Positions 27,163 to 36,338 of a stretch of DNA of 64,000 nt are shown here, piece by piece. Both the position numbers and the translations under genes were made by a program. The DNA is taken from the NCBI GenBank assembly GCA_963810755.1, contig CAWEOP010000005.1:1-64000 (forward strand), written 5' to 3'. The stretch's first letter is position 1. Every line of letters starts with the position of its first letter. The DNA comes from FEN-1219 sp963810755. Lineage in GTDB: Bacteria > Pseudomonadota > Gammaproteobacteria > Steroidobacterales > Rariloculaceae. The notes beneath the pieces were generated by a model. That model saw only the letters and a program-made list of their open reading frames with translations. It was not told the origin of the DNA and ran no database searches.

Positions 27163-29616
27163 ATGCGCGCTATGCAACGCCGGCCCTTCATTGTCGGTGC
27201 CTCGGCCGCGGCGATTCTGGTAGCGGCCGGTGCTGCGATCTTCGTGACGCACCACACGACGCTTCTGCGCCGCGAGCCGCAGCTCACGGACGAGCAGTGG
27301 AGCGCGCTCAAGGGCTACTGTACCGATTGTCATAGCGCCGCCGAAGCAGCCGGCGACGTGGTGTTCGAAGGCGTTCCCGCCTCCGCGATTCCCGGCAAAC
27401 CGCGGGTCTTCGAGGCGGCGGTACGCAAGCTGCGCGGCGGCCTGATGCCGCCGCCCGGCAACCCGCGGCCCGAGCAGCGTGAGATCGAGGCGTTCGTCGC
27501 CGCGACCGAGCACGCGATCGACCGCGGCGCACCGGCGCACGCCGCGGGCCACGTGCCCGTGCAACGGCTGAACCGAACCGAGTACGCGGCAAGCGTCAAG
27601 GCGCTGCTCGGCGTCGAGATCGATGCGAAGCAATACTTGCCGAACGAGATCGAGGTCGACGGCTTCGACAACATCGCGGCCGCACTCAGCGTGTCGCCCG
27701 CGTTCCTCGAGCAGTACATTGGCGTCGCGCGCAAGGTGGCGCGGCTCGCCGTCGGAGAGGCGACACCGAAGCTGCAGAGCGCGTACTTTCCGCCGCCGGC
27801 GGGCGATCAGGACAACTACGTCGACGGCATGCCGCTCGGCACGCGCGGCGGCACGTCGTTCAGGCACCCGTTCCCCTCGGACGGCGAGTACCGCTTCACG
27901 ATCACGGATCTCGACGTCGGGCTCTATCCGCGCGCGCTCGAAACCGAGCAAACGCTCGTGATGCTGCTCGACCGCAACGAGGTGTTCCGCGCGAAGCTCG
28001 GCGGCAGAGAAGACCTCGCGCTCGTCGACCACGGCGGCGCACCCGCGCGCGCCGAGATCATGCAGCGGTTCGCGAGCATTCCGGTGCACGTGACGGCCGG
28101 CGTGCACGAGGTGATCGTCACGTTCATCGAGCGTGCGCGCGCATCGACGGACGAACCGATCGCAGGCTTCACGCCGTACGGCGGCTTCAGCTTCACGGGG
28201 CAAATGCGCGTACCGCGAGTGATCGGCGGCATCGAGGTGAAAGGCCCGTTCGACCCGACCGGCGTATCGCGCACGGTGAGCCGCGCGAAGCTGTTCGTCT
28301 GCGAGCCGGAGACGGCCGACAAGGAACGTGCGTGCGCCGAGCGGATTACCGCGAATCTCGCACGGCGCGCATATCGCAGGCCCGTGACGAACGACGACGT
28401 CGACCGTCTCATGCCGTTCTACGACGCCGGACGCCGCGAAGGCGCAGGGTTCGATTCCGGCGTCGAGCAGATGGTGACGGCCGTGCTCGCGAGCCCCGAT
28501 TTCCTGTATCGCGCGATCGCCCCGCCGCACGCCCCGGCGGGCGCGGAGTCGTTCGAGCTCGACGACCTCGAGCTCGCATCGCGCCTGTCGTTCTTCCTGT
28601 GGAGTCAGGGTCCCGACGACGAGCTCCTCGAGCTCGCAGCCGCGGGCAAGTTGCACGAGACGAAGCAGCTGCAGGCGCAGGCAGAACGCATGCTCGCCGA
28701 TCCGCGGGCAGGCGCGCTCGTCACCAACTTCGCACTCAAGTGGCTCAACGTCGACGAGCTCGAATCCGTGGATCCGGACGAGCGCCTGTTCCCGGAATTC
28801 AGCGACGAGCTCCGCGCGGACTTCGCGACGGAGATGTCGCTGTTCTTGAAGAGCATCCTGCTCGACGAAAGAGATGTGCGGGAGCTGCTGACCTCCGACC
28901 ACACGTTCTTGAACGAGCGGCTCGCGCGCCACTACGGCATCGCGTCGGTGCGCGGCCCGCAGTTCCGGCGCGTGACACTCGATAATCCGGTGCGTTTCGG
29001 CTTGCTCGGCAAGGGCGCCGTGCTGCTGCGAACGTCGTACGGCGACCGCACGTCGCCGGTGCTGCGCGGCGCTTGGGTGCTCGACAAGCTCATGGGCACG
29101 CCGCCGACGCCGCCGCCGCCGAACGTCGTCACCGATCTCACGACTCCGGTGGGCCAGAAGCCGAAGACGATCCGCGCGCGGCTAGAGCAGCACCGCGTGA
29201 ACCAGACCTGCAACGGCTGCCACGGCGTGATCGACCCGTACGGCCTCGCGCTCGAGAACTTCACGGCAACGGGTCAATGGCGCGAGTTCGACAGCCTGGC
29301 CGACGCGCCGATCGACGCGAGCACCGAGCTGCCCGGCGGCGCCAAGGTGGCAGGGCCCGTTGAGCTGCGCGAGGCGTTGCTCGCTCGCCCGGATCAGTTC
29401 GTTCAGGCGTTGACGCAGAAGCTCATGATGTACGCGGTTGGCCGCGAGCTCGATTACAGCGACATGCCGCAGGTGCGCGCGATCGTGCGCGCGGCCGAGA
29501 ACGACGACTATCGCCTCGGGGCGATCGTCTCGGGCATCGTCACGAGCGACGTGTTCCGCCGCCAAGCGCCGGAGCCCGACAAGGCGCTCACTAGCGCGCA
29601 GGCAGCCGCGCGCTGA
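27163..29616 (+). CDS. DUF1592-family haem protein (planctomycete-type cytochrome), second copy
   Basis: 817 residues, paralogous to the gene at 19078-21516. An N-terminal anchor (FIVGASAAAILVAAGAAIFV) is followed by a haem site CTDCH, the LRGGLMPPPGNPRP loop, DUF1587 (VQRLNRTEYAASVKALLGVE), the middle beta region, DUF1595 (NLARRAYRRPVTNDD), DUF1592 (LASRLSFFLWSQGPDDELLE), DUF1588 (FGLLGKGAVLLRTSYGDRTS, then CNGCH) and DUF1585 (QKLMMYAVGRELDYSDMPQ). ATG 27172 is an equally possible start. Its usual DUF1552 partner is not adjacent but begins at 32033, behind two intervening genes. Confidence 0.92.
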   Translation: MRAMQRRPFIVGASAAAILVAAGAAIFVTHHTTLLRREPQLTDEQWSALKGYCTDCHSAAEAAGDVVFEGVPASAIPGKPRVFEAAVRKLRGGLMPPPGNPRPEQREIEAFVAATEHAIDRGAPAHAAGHVPVQRLNRTEYAASVKALLGVEIDAKQYLPNEIEVDGFDNIAAALSVSPAFLEQYIGVARKVARLAVGEATPKLQSAYFPPPAGDQDNYVDGMPLGTRGGTSFRHPFPSDGEYRFTITDLDVGLYPRALETEQTLVMLLDRNEVFRAKLGGREDLALVDHGGAPARAEIMQRFASIPVHVTAGVHEVIVTFIERARASTDEPIAGFTPYGGFSFTGQMRVPRVIGGIEVKGPFDPTGVSRTVSRAKLFVCEPETADKERACAERITANLARRAYRRPVTNDDVDRLMPFYDAGRREGAGFDSGVEQMVTAVLASPDFLYRAIAPPHAPAGAESFELDDLELASRLSFFLWSQGPDDELLELAAAGKLHETKQLQAQAERMLADPRAGALVTNFALKWLNVDELESVDPDERLFPEFSDELRADFATEMSLFLKSILLDERDVRELLTSDHTFLNERLARHYGIASVRGPQFRRVTLDNPVRFGLLGKGAVLLRTSYGDRTSPVLRGAWVLDKLMGTPPTPPPPNVVTDLTTPVGQKPKTIRARLEQHRVNQTCNGCHGVIDPYGLALENFTATGQWREFDSLADAPIDASTELPGGAKVAGPVELREALLARPDQFVQALTQKLMMYAVGRELDYSDMPQVRAIVRAAENDDYRLGAIVSGIVTSDVFRRQAPEPDKALTSAQAAAR

Positions 29617-29676
29617 GCCTTTTCTCGCCGGGACGCCGCCGACCTCGGCGGTCGGCGTAGAGAAACGCCGCGGACG

Positions 29677-31095
29677 CTACGGCAACATCGCCGTGATGTT
29701 GCGCTTCGGAACCTGCCCCACCGCTATGCGCGTGACTTCGCGCATCCCGAGGATGTCGACGACGGACACGCTGTTCGAACCTGCGTTCGCGACATACGCA
29801 CTCTTGCCGTCCGGCGTGAGCGTCACCCAATCCGGCGCGATGCCGACGTCCACGTCGCCGAGCAGCTTCAAGTCCGGCAGCGAGTAGACATAGACCGAGC
29901 TGTTGAGCCGGCTGCAGACGACGAGCCGCGAGTTGTCCGCGGTCACGGCCATCCCGTGCGAGGTGTTGCCGCCCTCGAGCACGGGCTGCTTGCCGGCCTT
30001 GATCTTCGGCAGCTCGATGCGCTTGACCTCCTTGTGCGTCGCGAAGTCGACGACCGCGAAGCCGTTGAAGTCCGTGAGCTGCGCGAAGGCGATCTTCGTC
30101 GAGCCGTCCTTGTTCTGCTCGAACGCCATCGGCCGCACGCCGAGGTCGAAGTTCGTCGTCCACACGGGCTCTTCGGTTTTCTGGTCGATGACCGTGAAGT
30201 TCTTACCCGCCACGGATGCGGCGATCACATAGCGGCCGTCCGGCGTGACGTAAGTGTTGTGCGTGGCGCCGGGCACCGGGACGCTCTTCGCGCGCGTGAG
30301 CGTCAGCGTGTCGATCACGTCGACCGCGCCGTTCTGCTCGCGGATCGCGACGTACACGCGCTTGCCGTCCTTGCTGATCGAGATGTTGTTCGGGTGTCCC
30401 GTGAGCGGGATGGCCGCGATCACGCGCAGCGTGCGAGCGTCGACCGCATCGAGCGTGCTATCCGCCTCGTTGCTCACGTAGATCCGGCTGCCGTCCGGCG
30501 CGGCCGCCGCACCGTGACCGACCTCGATGCCGACGATCCTGCCGACCACCTTGTTGGTGGCGGGATCGATGATGTGCACGTCGTCGCCCGCGCTGTTCGT
30601 CTGGATGATGCGCGCGTGCAGCGCGAGCGGCTTCGCGGCGCTCTGCAGCGTCGCGCCGTTCGCCCATGCCGCGAGGGTCTGCCACTCGGGGTCGTTCTTC
30701 GAAGTCCAGTGCTTGCCGCCGTCGTGATGCGGGTCGCCGCCCGCTTCCTCGGCGAGCGGATGGCGGAGCAGGCGGCTGTCGTCCGGCTTGCCGGGCACGA
30801 TGCGGGCGCTCATGAGCGCGAAGTTCGTGCGCGCGTCGGCCTCGCCCCAGGTCGCGGCACCTTCGGGCAGCGGCTGTAGGCGCATCGGCGTGCCGGAACC
30901 GTGACACGAGATACAACGTGCGTTGCCGTCGCGCTTGGTCGTGAGTATCGGTTGCACGCGCGCCTTGAAGAACTCGAAGTCGAGCGCCGGCGCCGCGGGT
31001 TGCGCCCCGGAAGGCGCGGAATTTTGTGCGGTCTGCTGCGCGGCAAGCGGCGCAGCGGCAAGCAGCAGTGTTGCGAGCACGAGTCGATTCAGCAT
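29677..31095 (-). CDS. Exported haem c / YVTN beta-propeller protein
   Basis: 472 residues. Signal peptide MLNRLVLATLLLAAAPLAAQ. Residues 35-150 form a cytochrome-like domain with a single CISCH site and a HHDGGKHWTSKNDPEWQTL loop. Residues 160-470 form a seven-bladed YncE/YVTN propeller with repeats such as GSRIYVSNEADSTLDAVDA, GKRVYVAIREQNGAVDVID, GRYVIAASVAGKNFTVID and GKSAYVANAGSNSVSVVD. It is convergent to the cytochrome at 27163, with 60 bases between them. It is likely to be a periplasmic redox or binding component; no substrate can be assigned. Confidence 0.88.
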   Translation of the reverse strand: MLNRLVLATLLLAAAPLAAQQTAQNSAPSGAQPAAPALDFEFFKARVQPILTTKRDGNARCISCHGSGTPMRLQPLPEGAATWGEADARTNFALMSARIVPGKPDDSRLLRHPLAEEAGGDPHHDGGKHWTSKNDPEWQTLAAWANGATLQSAAKPLALHARIIQTNSAGDDVHIIDPATNKVVGRIVGIEVGHGAAAAPDGSRIYVSNEADSTLDAVDARTLRVIAAIPLTGHPNNISISKDGKRVYVAIREQNGAVDVIDTLTLTRAKSVPVPGATHNTYVTPDGRYVIAASVAGKNFTVIDQKTEEPVWTTNFDLGVRPMAFEQNKDGSTKIAFAQLTDFNGFAVVDFATHKEVKRIELPKIKAGKQPVLEGGNTSHGMAVTADNSRLVVCSRLNSSVYVYSLPDLKLLGDVDVGIAPDWVTLTPDGKSAYVANAGSNSVSVVDILGMREVTRIAVGQVPKRNITAMLP

Positions 31096-31306
31096 GACGT
31101 TCCCCCCGTTTCCGTGATCGTCGCTCCGTGAGTATGCGCCCGCCCGGCGTGCGAGCCTAGGGAGCGGAAACCCTCACCGAACCGCGGGGTTCGGGCGACG
31201 GCGTCCGTCAGCTCGCTCGACCGGCGGGTTAAACTGTCGCGCCTCGAGCCCTTACCCCTGGCGGATCGAGCGTCGCCCTCGGAGAACTCGCGGACTGGAT
31301 GCGGAA

Positions 31307-31933
31307 ATGAATGGACGAATGGTTTATCCGTTGTTTTCGACACCTCTGTACGTCAACAACGTGGGGAATTTCGAGAGACCGGATCTCAGGTCGCTGAGCT
31401 ATTCGTCCGAGATTCCTACCGGAGGCACTTACAACTTCCTGAGCTCCGTCGACAAGAACGTCCTCGATCGTCCGGACTTCAAGACCGTACACGAAATCGT
31501 GATGAAGGAGGTCAACGCCTACGCGAGAGAGATTTTGGGCGTTAGCCGCAACATCGAGTTCTACGTGACCAACTCCTGGATCAACGTGCACGGGCGCGGC
31601 CACTCTGCCGGGCCGCACATCCACATCAATTCGCTGCTCTCGGGCGTGTTGTATTTGAACGTGACGGAAACCACCGGCGATCTCGTCTTTCATCGGGATG
31701 TTCTGAGCCTGATTCCATTCCCGCCGGCGCTCGATCTCGATATGGAGTCGTTCAACATCTACAACTGCAAGAGTTGGAGCTACAGGCCCAAGACGAACGA
31801 CATCTGCTTGTTCCCTTCCATCGTGATGCACTCCGCCGACCCGAGCGCGTCAGACGACGAACGATGGTGCTTGGCGTTCAACGTCTTCGCGAGAGGCGAC
31901 TTCGGATCGCTGCACAAGCTCAGCATCAAGTAA
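31307..31933 (+). CDS. Putative Fe(II)/2OG oxygenase, TIGR02466-like (copy A1)
   Basis: 208 residues, no signal peptide. Strong family signals: FPLF-type start (VYPLFSTPLYVNNVG), SWINVHGRGHSAGPHIHINS with candidate Fe ligands His, SGVLYLNVTETTGDLVFHRD, and a distal ligand-plus-2OG-anchor segment around SIVMHSADPSASDDERWCLAF. It is about 60 percent identical by eye to the gene at 46078-46704. Codon use and lower GC set it apart from its neighbours. It lies on the plus strand between a divergent propeller gene and a DUF1552 gene, 99 bases upstream of the latter. The hydroxylation target is unknown. Confidence 0.85.
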   Translation: MNGRMVYPLFSTPLYVNNVGNFERPDLRSLSYSSEIPTGGTYNFLSSVDKNVLDRPDFKTVHEIVMKEVNAYAREILGVSRNIEFYVTNSWINVHGRGHSAGPHIHINSLLSGVLYLNVTETTGDLVFHRDVLSLIPFPPALDLDMESFNIYNCKSWSYRPKTNDICLFPSIVMHSADPSASDDERWCLAFNVFARGDFGSLHKLSIK

Positions 31934-32032
31934 TCTTATTCCGCGCCGCGGAACCTACCAGCCCCCGCCGCAGCGTAGTATTCTCGCGGGAGCCGGCCCC
32001 CCGAGGGCTTGCCGACCAGCAGGAGCAGCGGC

Positions 32033-33382
32033 GTGTATCTGACGAAACGGCATCTGTCCCGTAGGACCGTGCTCAAAGGCGCGGGCGTCGCCATCGCCTT
32101 GCCGCTGCTCGACGCGATGATCCCGGCGGCCACGGCGCTCGCGCAGACGGCTGCCGCGCCGAAGCTGCGCTGCGGCTTCTTCTATATCCCGCATGGCGCG
32201 ATCATGTGGAACACGTCGCACGGCAAGGAGATGGACCACTGGACACCGAGCGGCGCGGGCGCGGACTTCCGCTTGAGCCCGATCTTGGAGCCGCTCGAGA
32301 AGTTCAAGCGCTACGTCACGTCGTTCGGCAACCTCGAGAACAAGGCGAACCAGAACTCCGTGCACGCGATCGTGCCAGCCACGTGGCTCTCCGGCGTGCG
32401 GCCCGACAGCAGCGCGACGGGCGCGAGCATGGCGACGACGATCGACCAGATCATCGCGAGCAAGATCGGTCAAGAGACCGCACTGCCCTCGCTCGAGGTC
32501 GCGTCCGAGACGACGACGCAAGTCGCCGCCTGCCCGGCCGGCGGCGGCTGCTACTACAGCACGACGCTCTCGTTCCGCAACGCGACGTCGCCGCTGCCGA
32601 TGGAATTCAACCCGCGCAAAGTCTTTACGCAGCTGTTCGGCGAGGGCGACACGCCGGAGGAGCGCGACGCGATCAACCAGCAGACGCGCAGCATCCTGGA
32701 TCTCATCTCCGAGCGAACGACGGCGCTCCAGAGCAATCTCAGCGCGAGCGATCGCGTGGTGCTCGGCGAATACCTCGACACCGTCCGCGAGATCGAGCGC
32801 CGCGTGCAGAAGGCGGAGCAGCGCGATCTCTCAGGCGTCACGCTACCCGAGGCGCCGATCGGCGAGCTCGACAAGTTCGACGAGCAAGTGAAGCTCATGT
32901 TCGACCTCGTCGCTCTCGCATACCAGGCGAACCTCACGCGCGTCGCGTCGTACATCATGGTGGCCGAAGGCACGAATCGAACGTACAACCACATCGGCGT
33001 GTCGGACGCGTTCCACCCGTTGTCGCATCATGCGAACGACAAAGAGCGGCTGCTCAAGCTCGTGAAGATCCAGCGCTACCACATGGAGCGGTTCGCGGAC
33101 TTCCTCGCCAAGATGGCAGCCACTCCCGACGGCGACGGAACGCTGCTCGACCACTCCTTATTTATGTATGGCTCGAACATGAGCAACAGCGACCGCCACA
33201 ACAACTATCCGCTGCCGAACCTCCTCGTCGGCGGCGGCGCCGGCGCGCTCAAGACGGGAGGCCAACACATCGACCTGCCCGAGCACACGACGCTCACCAA
33301 TCTGCACCTCACGGTGCTCAACAAGGTGGGGCTCGAGCTCAAGAGCTTCTCGGACAGCACCGGCGAAATCGCCGGCGTCTGA
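32033..33382 (+). CDS. Tat-exported DUF1552 protein, second copy
   Basis: 449 residues from the GTG at 32033, chosen because AGGAG lies seven bases upstream; TTG 32009 in frame is less likely. Signal: YLTKRHLSRRTVLKGAGVAIAL (twin arginine). DUF1552 landmarks: CGFFYIPHGAIMWNTSHG, GASMATTIDQIIASKIGQ, GEYLDTVREIERRVQKAEQ, YIMVAEGTNRTYNHIGVSD, HPLSHHANDKERL, LLDHSLFMYGSNMSN. It is a paralog of the protein at 17745-19058. A metallo-beta-lactamase-fold gene follows after 11 bases. The DUF1592-type partner at 27163 is on the same strand, but two other genes lie between. Confidence 0.9.
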   Translation: MYLTKRHLSRRTVLKGAGVAIALPLLDAMIPAATALAQTAAAPKLRCGFFYIPHGAIMWNTSHGKEMDHWTPSGAGADFRLSPILEPLEKFKRYVTSFGNLENKANQNSVHAIVPATWLSGVRPDSSATGASMATTIDQIIASKIGQETALPSLEVASETTTQVAACPAGGGCYYSTTLSFRNATSPLPMEFNPRKVFTQLFGEGDTPEERDAINQQTRSILDLISERTTALQSNLSASDRVVLGEYLDTVREIERRVQKAEQRDLSGVTLPEAPIGELDKFDEQVKLMFDLVALAYQANLTRVASYIMVAEGTNRTYNHIGVSDAFHPLSHHANDKERLLKLVKIQRYHMERFADFLAKMAATPDGDGTLLDHSLFMYGSNMSNSDRHNNYPLPNLLVGGGAGALKTGGQHIDLPEHTTLTNLHLTVLNKVGLELKSFSDSTGEIAGV

Positions 33383-33393
33383 CCCGCACGCGC

Positions 33394-34317
33394 ATGGCGG
33401 ACCGCCGAACCTTGCTGAAAGGCGCGCTCGGCGCGCTCGCGGGATTGTCGTTGCCGGCCACGCGGCGCGGCTTCGCCGCGGATGCCCCGGCAGTCACGCA
33501 GGTCACGAACCGCGCCGCGCTCGTCTCGGGTGCCGGCGGCAACGTGCTCGTGCTCGACACGGGCGACGGCAGCGTGCTCGTCGACAGCGGCGCGGCCGCG
33601 GCGAGCGACGCGCTGCTCGCGACACTCCGCGGACTGCCTGGCGGGAAGCGCGTCCGCACGCTGTTCAACACGCACTGGCATCTCGACCAGGTCGGCTCGA
33701 ACGCCGCGCTCGGACGAGCCGGGGCGGCGATCGTCGCGCACGAGAAAACACGGCTGCATCTCGCGACCGGCTATTACCTGCCGGCCGACGACCGCTACGA
33801 GCCGCCCGCACCGAAGGAAGCGCAACCGACCGAGAGCATCTACACGACCGGCGAGACGAAGATCGGCATGGAGCGGGTCGAATACGGCTATTTGCTCGAG
33901 GCGCACACCGACGGCGACATCTACGTGTTCTTCCGCGACTCGAACGTGCTCGCGGTCGGCGATGCAGTCTCGCCGGAACGCGACCCCGAGCTCGACTGGT
34001 TCGGCGGCGGCTGGCTCGGCGGACGCGTGGATTCGCTGAAGACTCTGCTCGGCCTCGGCGACGCGAAGACGAAGATCGTGCCGAGCTACGGCCCCGTCGT
34101 CGACCGCGCGGCGGTGCAGAAGGAGTACGACATGATGCTCAAGCTCTTCGAGAGCTTCGTCGAGCTCGTCCGCAAAGGCGACAGCGCCGAAGACGTGCTC
34201 GCGGCGGGCGTCATGGACGCCACGGGGCGCGCGTGGGCCGATCCGCTGAAGTTCGTGCGCGCGGCCCACAAAGGGATGTGGGCGCACCACAATACGCTGT
34301 CGCCGGACATCGTGTAG
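33394..34317 (+). CDS. Tat-exported metallo-beta-lactamase-fold hydrolase
   Basis: 307 residues from ATG 33394. Twin-arginine signal: ADRRTLLKGALGALAGLSLP. The metal site motif is NTHWHLDQVGSN (HxHxDQ, with Gln where His is usual in some relatives), after FNTHW and the strand VLVLDTGDGSVLVDSG. A later His is in AHTDGDIYVFF and an Asp in AVGDAVSPERDPELDWFGG. The closest relatives are exported MBL-fold proteins of unknown substrate (quinoprotein-relay SoxH type). The short gap after the DUF1552 gene suggests one transcript. The altered last residue of HxHxDH means activity should not be assumed. Confidence 0.87.
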   Translation: MADRRTLLKGALGALAGLSLPATRRGFAADAPAVTQVTNRAALVSGAGGNVLVLDTGDGSVLVDSGAAAASDALLATLRGLPGGKRVRTLFNTHWHLDQVGSNAALGRAGAAIVAHEKTRLHLATGYYLPADDRYEPPAPKEAQPTESIYTTGETKIGMERVEYGYLLEAHTDGDIYVFFRDSNVLAVGDAVSPERDPELDWFGGGWLGGRVDSLKTLLGLGDAKTKIVPSYGPVVDRAAVQKEYDMMLKLFESFVELVRKGDSAEDVLAAGVMDATGRAWADPLKFVRAAHKGMWAHHNTLSPDIV

Positions 34318-34363
34318 CGCGCTCGGCCGCGGGCCGCGCGAGAGCGCCGCGTCGAACCGATCC

Positions 34364-35050
34364 CTACTTGCGCGGCACCGCGTTGCCGTAGACCTCGATC
34401 TGCGCCACGTCCGACCAGCCGCCGGGGCCGTGGCCGCTCGACGGAAGGAGGTCGACGAACCCGACCTCGTCGACTCTGCTGAGGTCCGGCTTGTCGACGA
34501 TGTTGCCGGTCGTGACGAGGCGCTCGTGATCGAGCTTGAGCCAACGCACGCTCGCGATCGAGAACTCCGTAGTGAGCCAGTCGAGTGGCGCCGCGTCCGT
34601 GTGGTCGCCGACGAGCCACGTGCCGTCCGCGAGCTTGATGATCGGCCTCACTTGATGAAAGCCCGACGTCTTCACGTTCCAGCGAATCCGCGCGAGGCCG
34701 GTGAGGTCGACGTAGCGCCCGCTGTCGCGCAGCGCGAGCCCGCAGGGCGTCGTGCAGAGGCCGGTCCAGACGTGCGTCGGGTTGTTCTCGTCGCCGTCGG
34801 CGCCGGTGAGCTGGATCTCCGCGCTCGACGCGCCGTACAGCTTCAGCGCGACGTTCGGCGCCGTGATGCTCGCGGGCGTGACCGGGTGCTCGCCGCCGCC
34901 CGGGATCTGCTTCCACGGCTCTTTGACGAACAGCGGCGGGCGCGTGGCGCGCGGCGCCGGCGCGGCCGCGCCGGGCTGCGCCGTTTGGGCGGCTGCGGCG
35001 GCCGAGAGCATTGCGAGCGCTACGAAGGCTAGGACGCTGCGGGCGCGCAT
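34364..35050 (-). CDS. Secreted protein of unknown function
   Basis: 228 residues. Signal peptide MRARSVLAFVALAMLSAAAAAQ. The mature protein looks like a beta-sandwich with carbohydrate-binding character: GRYVDLTGLARIRWNVKTSG, HQVRPIIKLADGTWLVGDHT, DEVGFVDLLPSSGHGPGGWS, VAQIEVYGNAV. Similar uncharacterised proteins occur in proteobacteria and acidobacteria; I recall no functional name. It is convergent with the MBL gene (46-base gap). Confidence 0.78.
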   Translation of the reverse strand: MRARSVLAFVALAMLSAAAAAQTAQPGAAAPAPRATRPPLFVKEPWKQIPGGGEHPVTPASITAPNVALKLYGASSAEIQLTGADGDENNPTHVWTGLCTTPCGLALRDSGRYVDLTGLARIRWNVKTSGFHQVRPIIKLADGTWLVGDHTDAAPLDWLTTEFSIASVRWLKLDHERLVTTGNIVDKPDLSRVDEVGFVDLLPSSGHGPGGWSDVAQIEVYGNAVPRK

Positions 35051-35235
35051 GAGGAGTCTCCGTTGGCTGCCGACGACGCGCGGAGTATAGCTCGCGTTCG
35101 CACGTCACAAGGGTGCTCGCAATGCCCCGTGGACGGCGCGACGCCGCGCCTCTATTCTTCGGCGCCGAACAACGAACCGCTCCCCGGGGCGACCATGATC
35201 AGATCCCGCGTGACCGTCGCGCTGCTCGCCGTCGC

Positions 35236-36078
35236 GTGACCTCCACCATCCAAGTCGTCCGCCACCCCGACGCGCGCGCTTTCCTCGCGCGCGCGGAGCG
35301 TTGGCTCGAAGCGTCCGAGATGGAAAACGGGATGGCGCTCGCGAGCGCGCGCAACGCCCGCTACGAGGAGTGGCGCTACGAGAAACCCGTCTACTGGGCC
35401 ACCATCGAGGACGGCGGCCGGATCCTCGGCTGCGCGTTCCGGACGCCACCGCACCGGCTCGGAGTCACCGCGCTCAACAACACGGCCATCGCAGCCACGA
35501 TCGTCAACGTCGGTCAGGTTTACCGGACCCTGTCGGGCGTGAGCGGCCCCGAGCCGACGGTCAGCGTGCTGGCCGAGGCGTGGTGTCGAACGCGCGGCAC
35601 TACCGCCGTCGTCCGCTCGCGGCACCGGCTGTATTCGCTACGCGTGCTCGTCCCGCCGACGCAACCGCCGCGCGGCGCGTTGCGACTCGCGACCGAAGCC
35701 GATGCGGCGCTCGTGCGGTCGTGGGGCGAAGCGTTCACGAAGGAGGCCGGGGTCGAAGGCGTCGACGTGAGCCTGTTCGATCAGCTCGTTAAGGCGCGCA
35801 AGGCCTATGTCTGGGACGACGAGCAGCCGCGCTGCCTCGCCGCATCGATTCGCCAGACGTCGCGCGCGAGCGCGATCGGGGTACTGTTCACGCCGCACGA
35901 GCTACGCGGGCGCGGCTACGGCACGGCGACCGTTGCGGCGCTCAGCGCGCTGCTGTTCGCCGGGGGATCGAGCGGCTGCTACCTGTTCGCGGACCCGGAC
36001 AACACGGCGGTCAGCCGAATCGCCGGCGGGATCGGTTACCAGAAAATTCAGGACCAGGCCGACGTCGACTTTCGCTGA
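35236..36078 (+). CDS. GNAT family acetyltransferase
   Basis: 280 residues from a GTG at 35236; upstream codons in frame lack family similarity. An N-terminal helical or degenerate half (ARYEEWRYEKPVYWATIEDG) precedes a C-terminal GNAT domain with IGVLFTPHELRGRGYGTATVAALSALLF (R-G-x-G loop) and DPDNTAVSRIAGGIGYQKI. The terminal QDQADVDF is echoed by a tiny remnant at 46861-46899. This layout is that of broad-specificity GNATs of unknown acceptor. No operon partner. Confidence 0.82.
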   Translation: MTSTIQVVRHPDARAFLARAERWLEASEMENGMALASARNARYEEWRYEKPVYWATIEDGGRILGCAFRTPPHRLGVTALNNTAIAATIVNVGQVYRTLSGVSGPEPTVSVLAEAWCRTRGTTAVVRSRHRLYSLRVLVPPTQPPRGALRLATEADAALVRSWGEAFTKEAGVEGVDVSLFDQLVKARKAYVWDDEQPRCLAASIRQTSRASAIGVLFTPHELRGRGYGTATVAALSALLFAGGSSGCYLFADPDNTAVSRIAGGIGYQKIQDQADVDFR

Positions 36079-36167
36079 GCGCCGGGCGCGGAGCTCGGCC
36101 CGCGCAACGACATGCTGTCCGTGGCGCACAGCGCCTTCGACGTGTCCGCGGTGCGCAACTCACTGGT

Positions 36168-36173
36168 TATAAT
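36168..36173 (+). promoter_or_regulatory. Candidate -10 box (TATAAT) at the edge of an AT-richer segment
   Basis: A perfect TATAAT lies at the start of a locally AT-richer stretch, 165 bases before the 2OG oxygenase gene at 36339. I find no convincing -35 at 16-18 bases, so the assignment is tentative. The 260-base gap 36079-36338 has no other supported feature; a short ORF there has no recognisable content. Confidence 0.3.
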
Positions 36174-36338
36174 CGATTTCCGTACTGATGCGACTCCGTT
36201 GGTAGGGCGGCGGATTTATGATCAGCAGGCCAAACGACTACCGCAACGTGTTCGCGCGGCGGGCCGTGATGCCGATGGCGAACTGCTCAAGTTGGGCTAA
36301 CATGGCCTTAGCCTTTTCTAGATAGCGCAGAGACACTT

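Noticed and set aside
27157..28932. 591-codon minus-strand frame opposite the second DUF1592-type gene
   Set aside because: Antisense shadow of a gene with full domain support.
29617..29676. GC-rich inverted repeat between convergent genes, considered as a terminator
   Set aside because: Stem is irregular and no T run follows on either strand.
32206..33393. Long upstream part of the frame that contains the metallo-beta-lactamase gene
   Set aside because: It overlaps the DUF1552 gene in another frame and has low-complexity Arg-rich content; the true start is ATG 33394 with a Tat signal.
36112..36300. 62-codon plus-strand ORF between GNAT and oxygenase genes
   Set aside because: No recognisable content and it spans the composition change; better read as intergenic.
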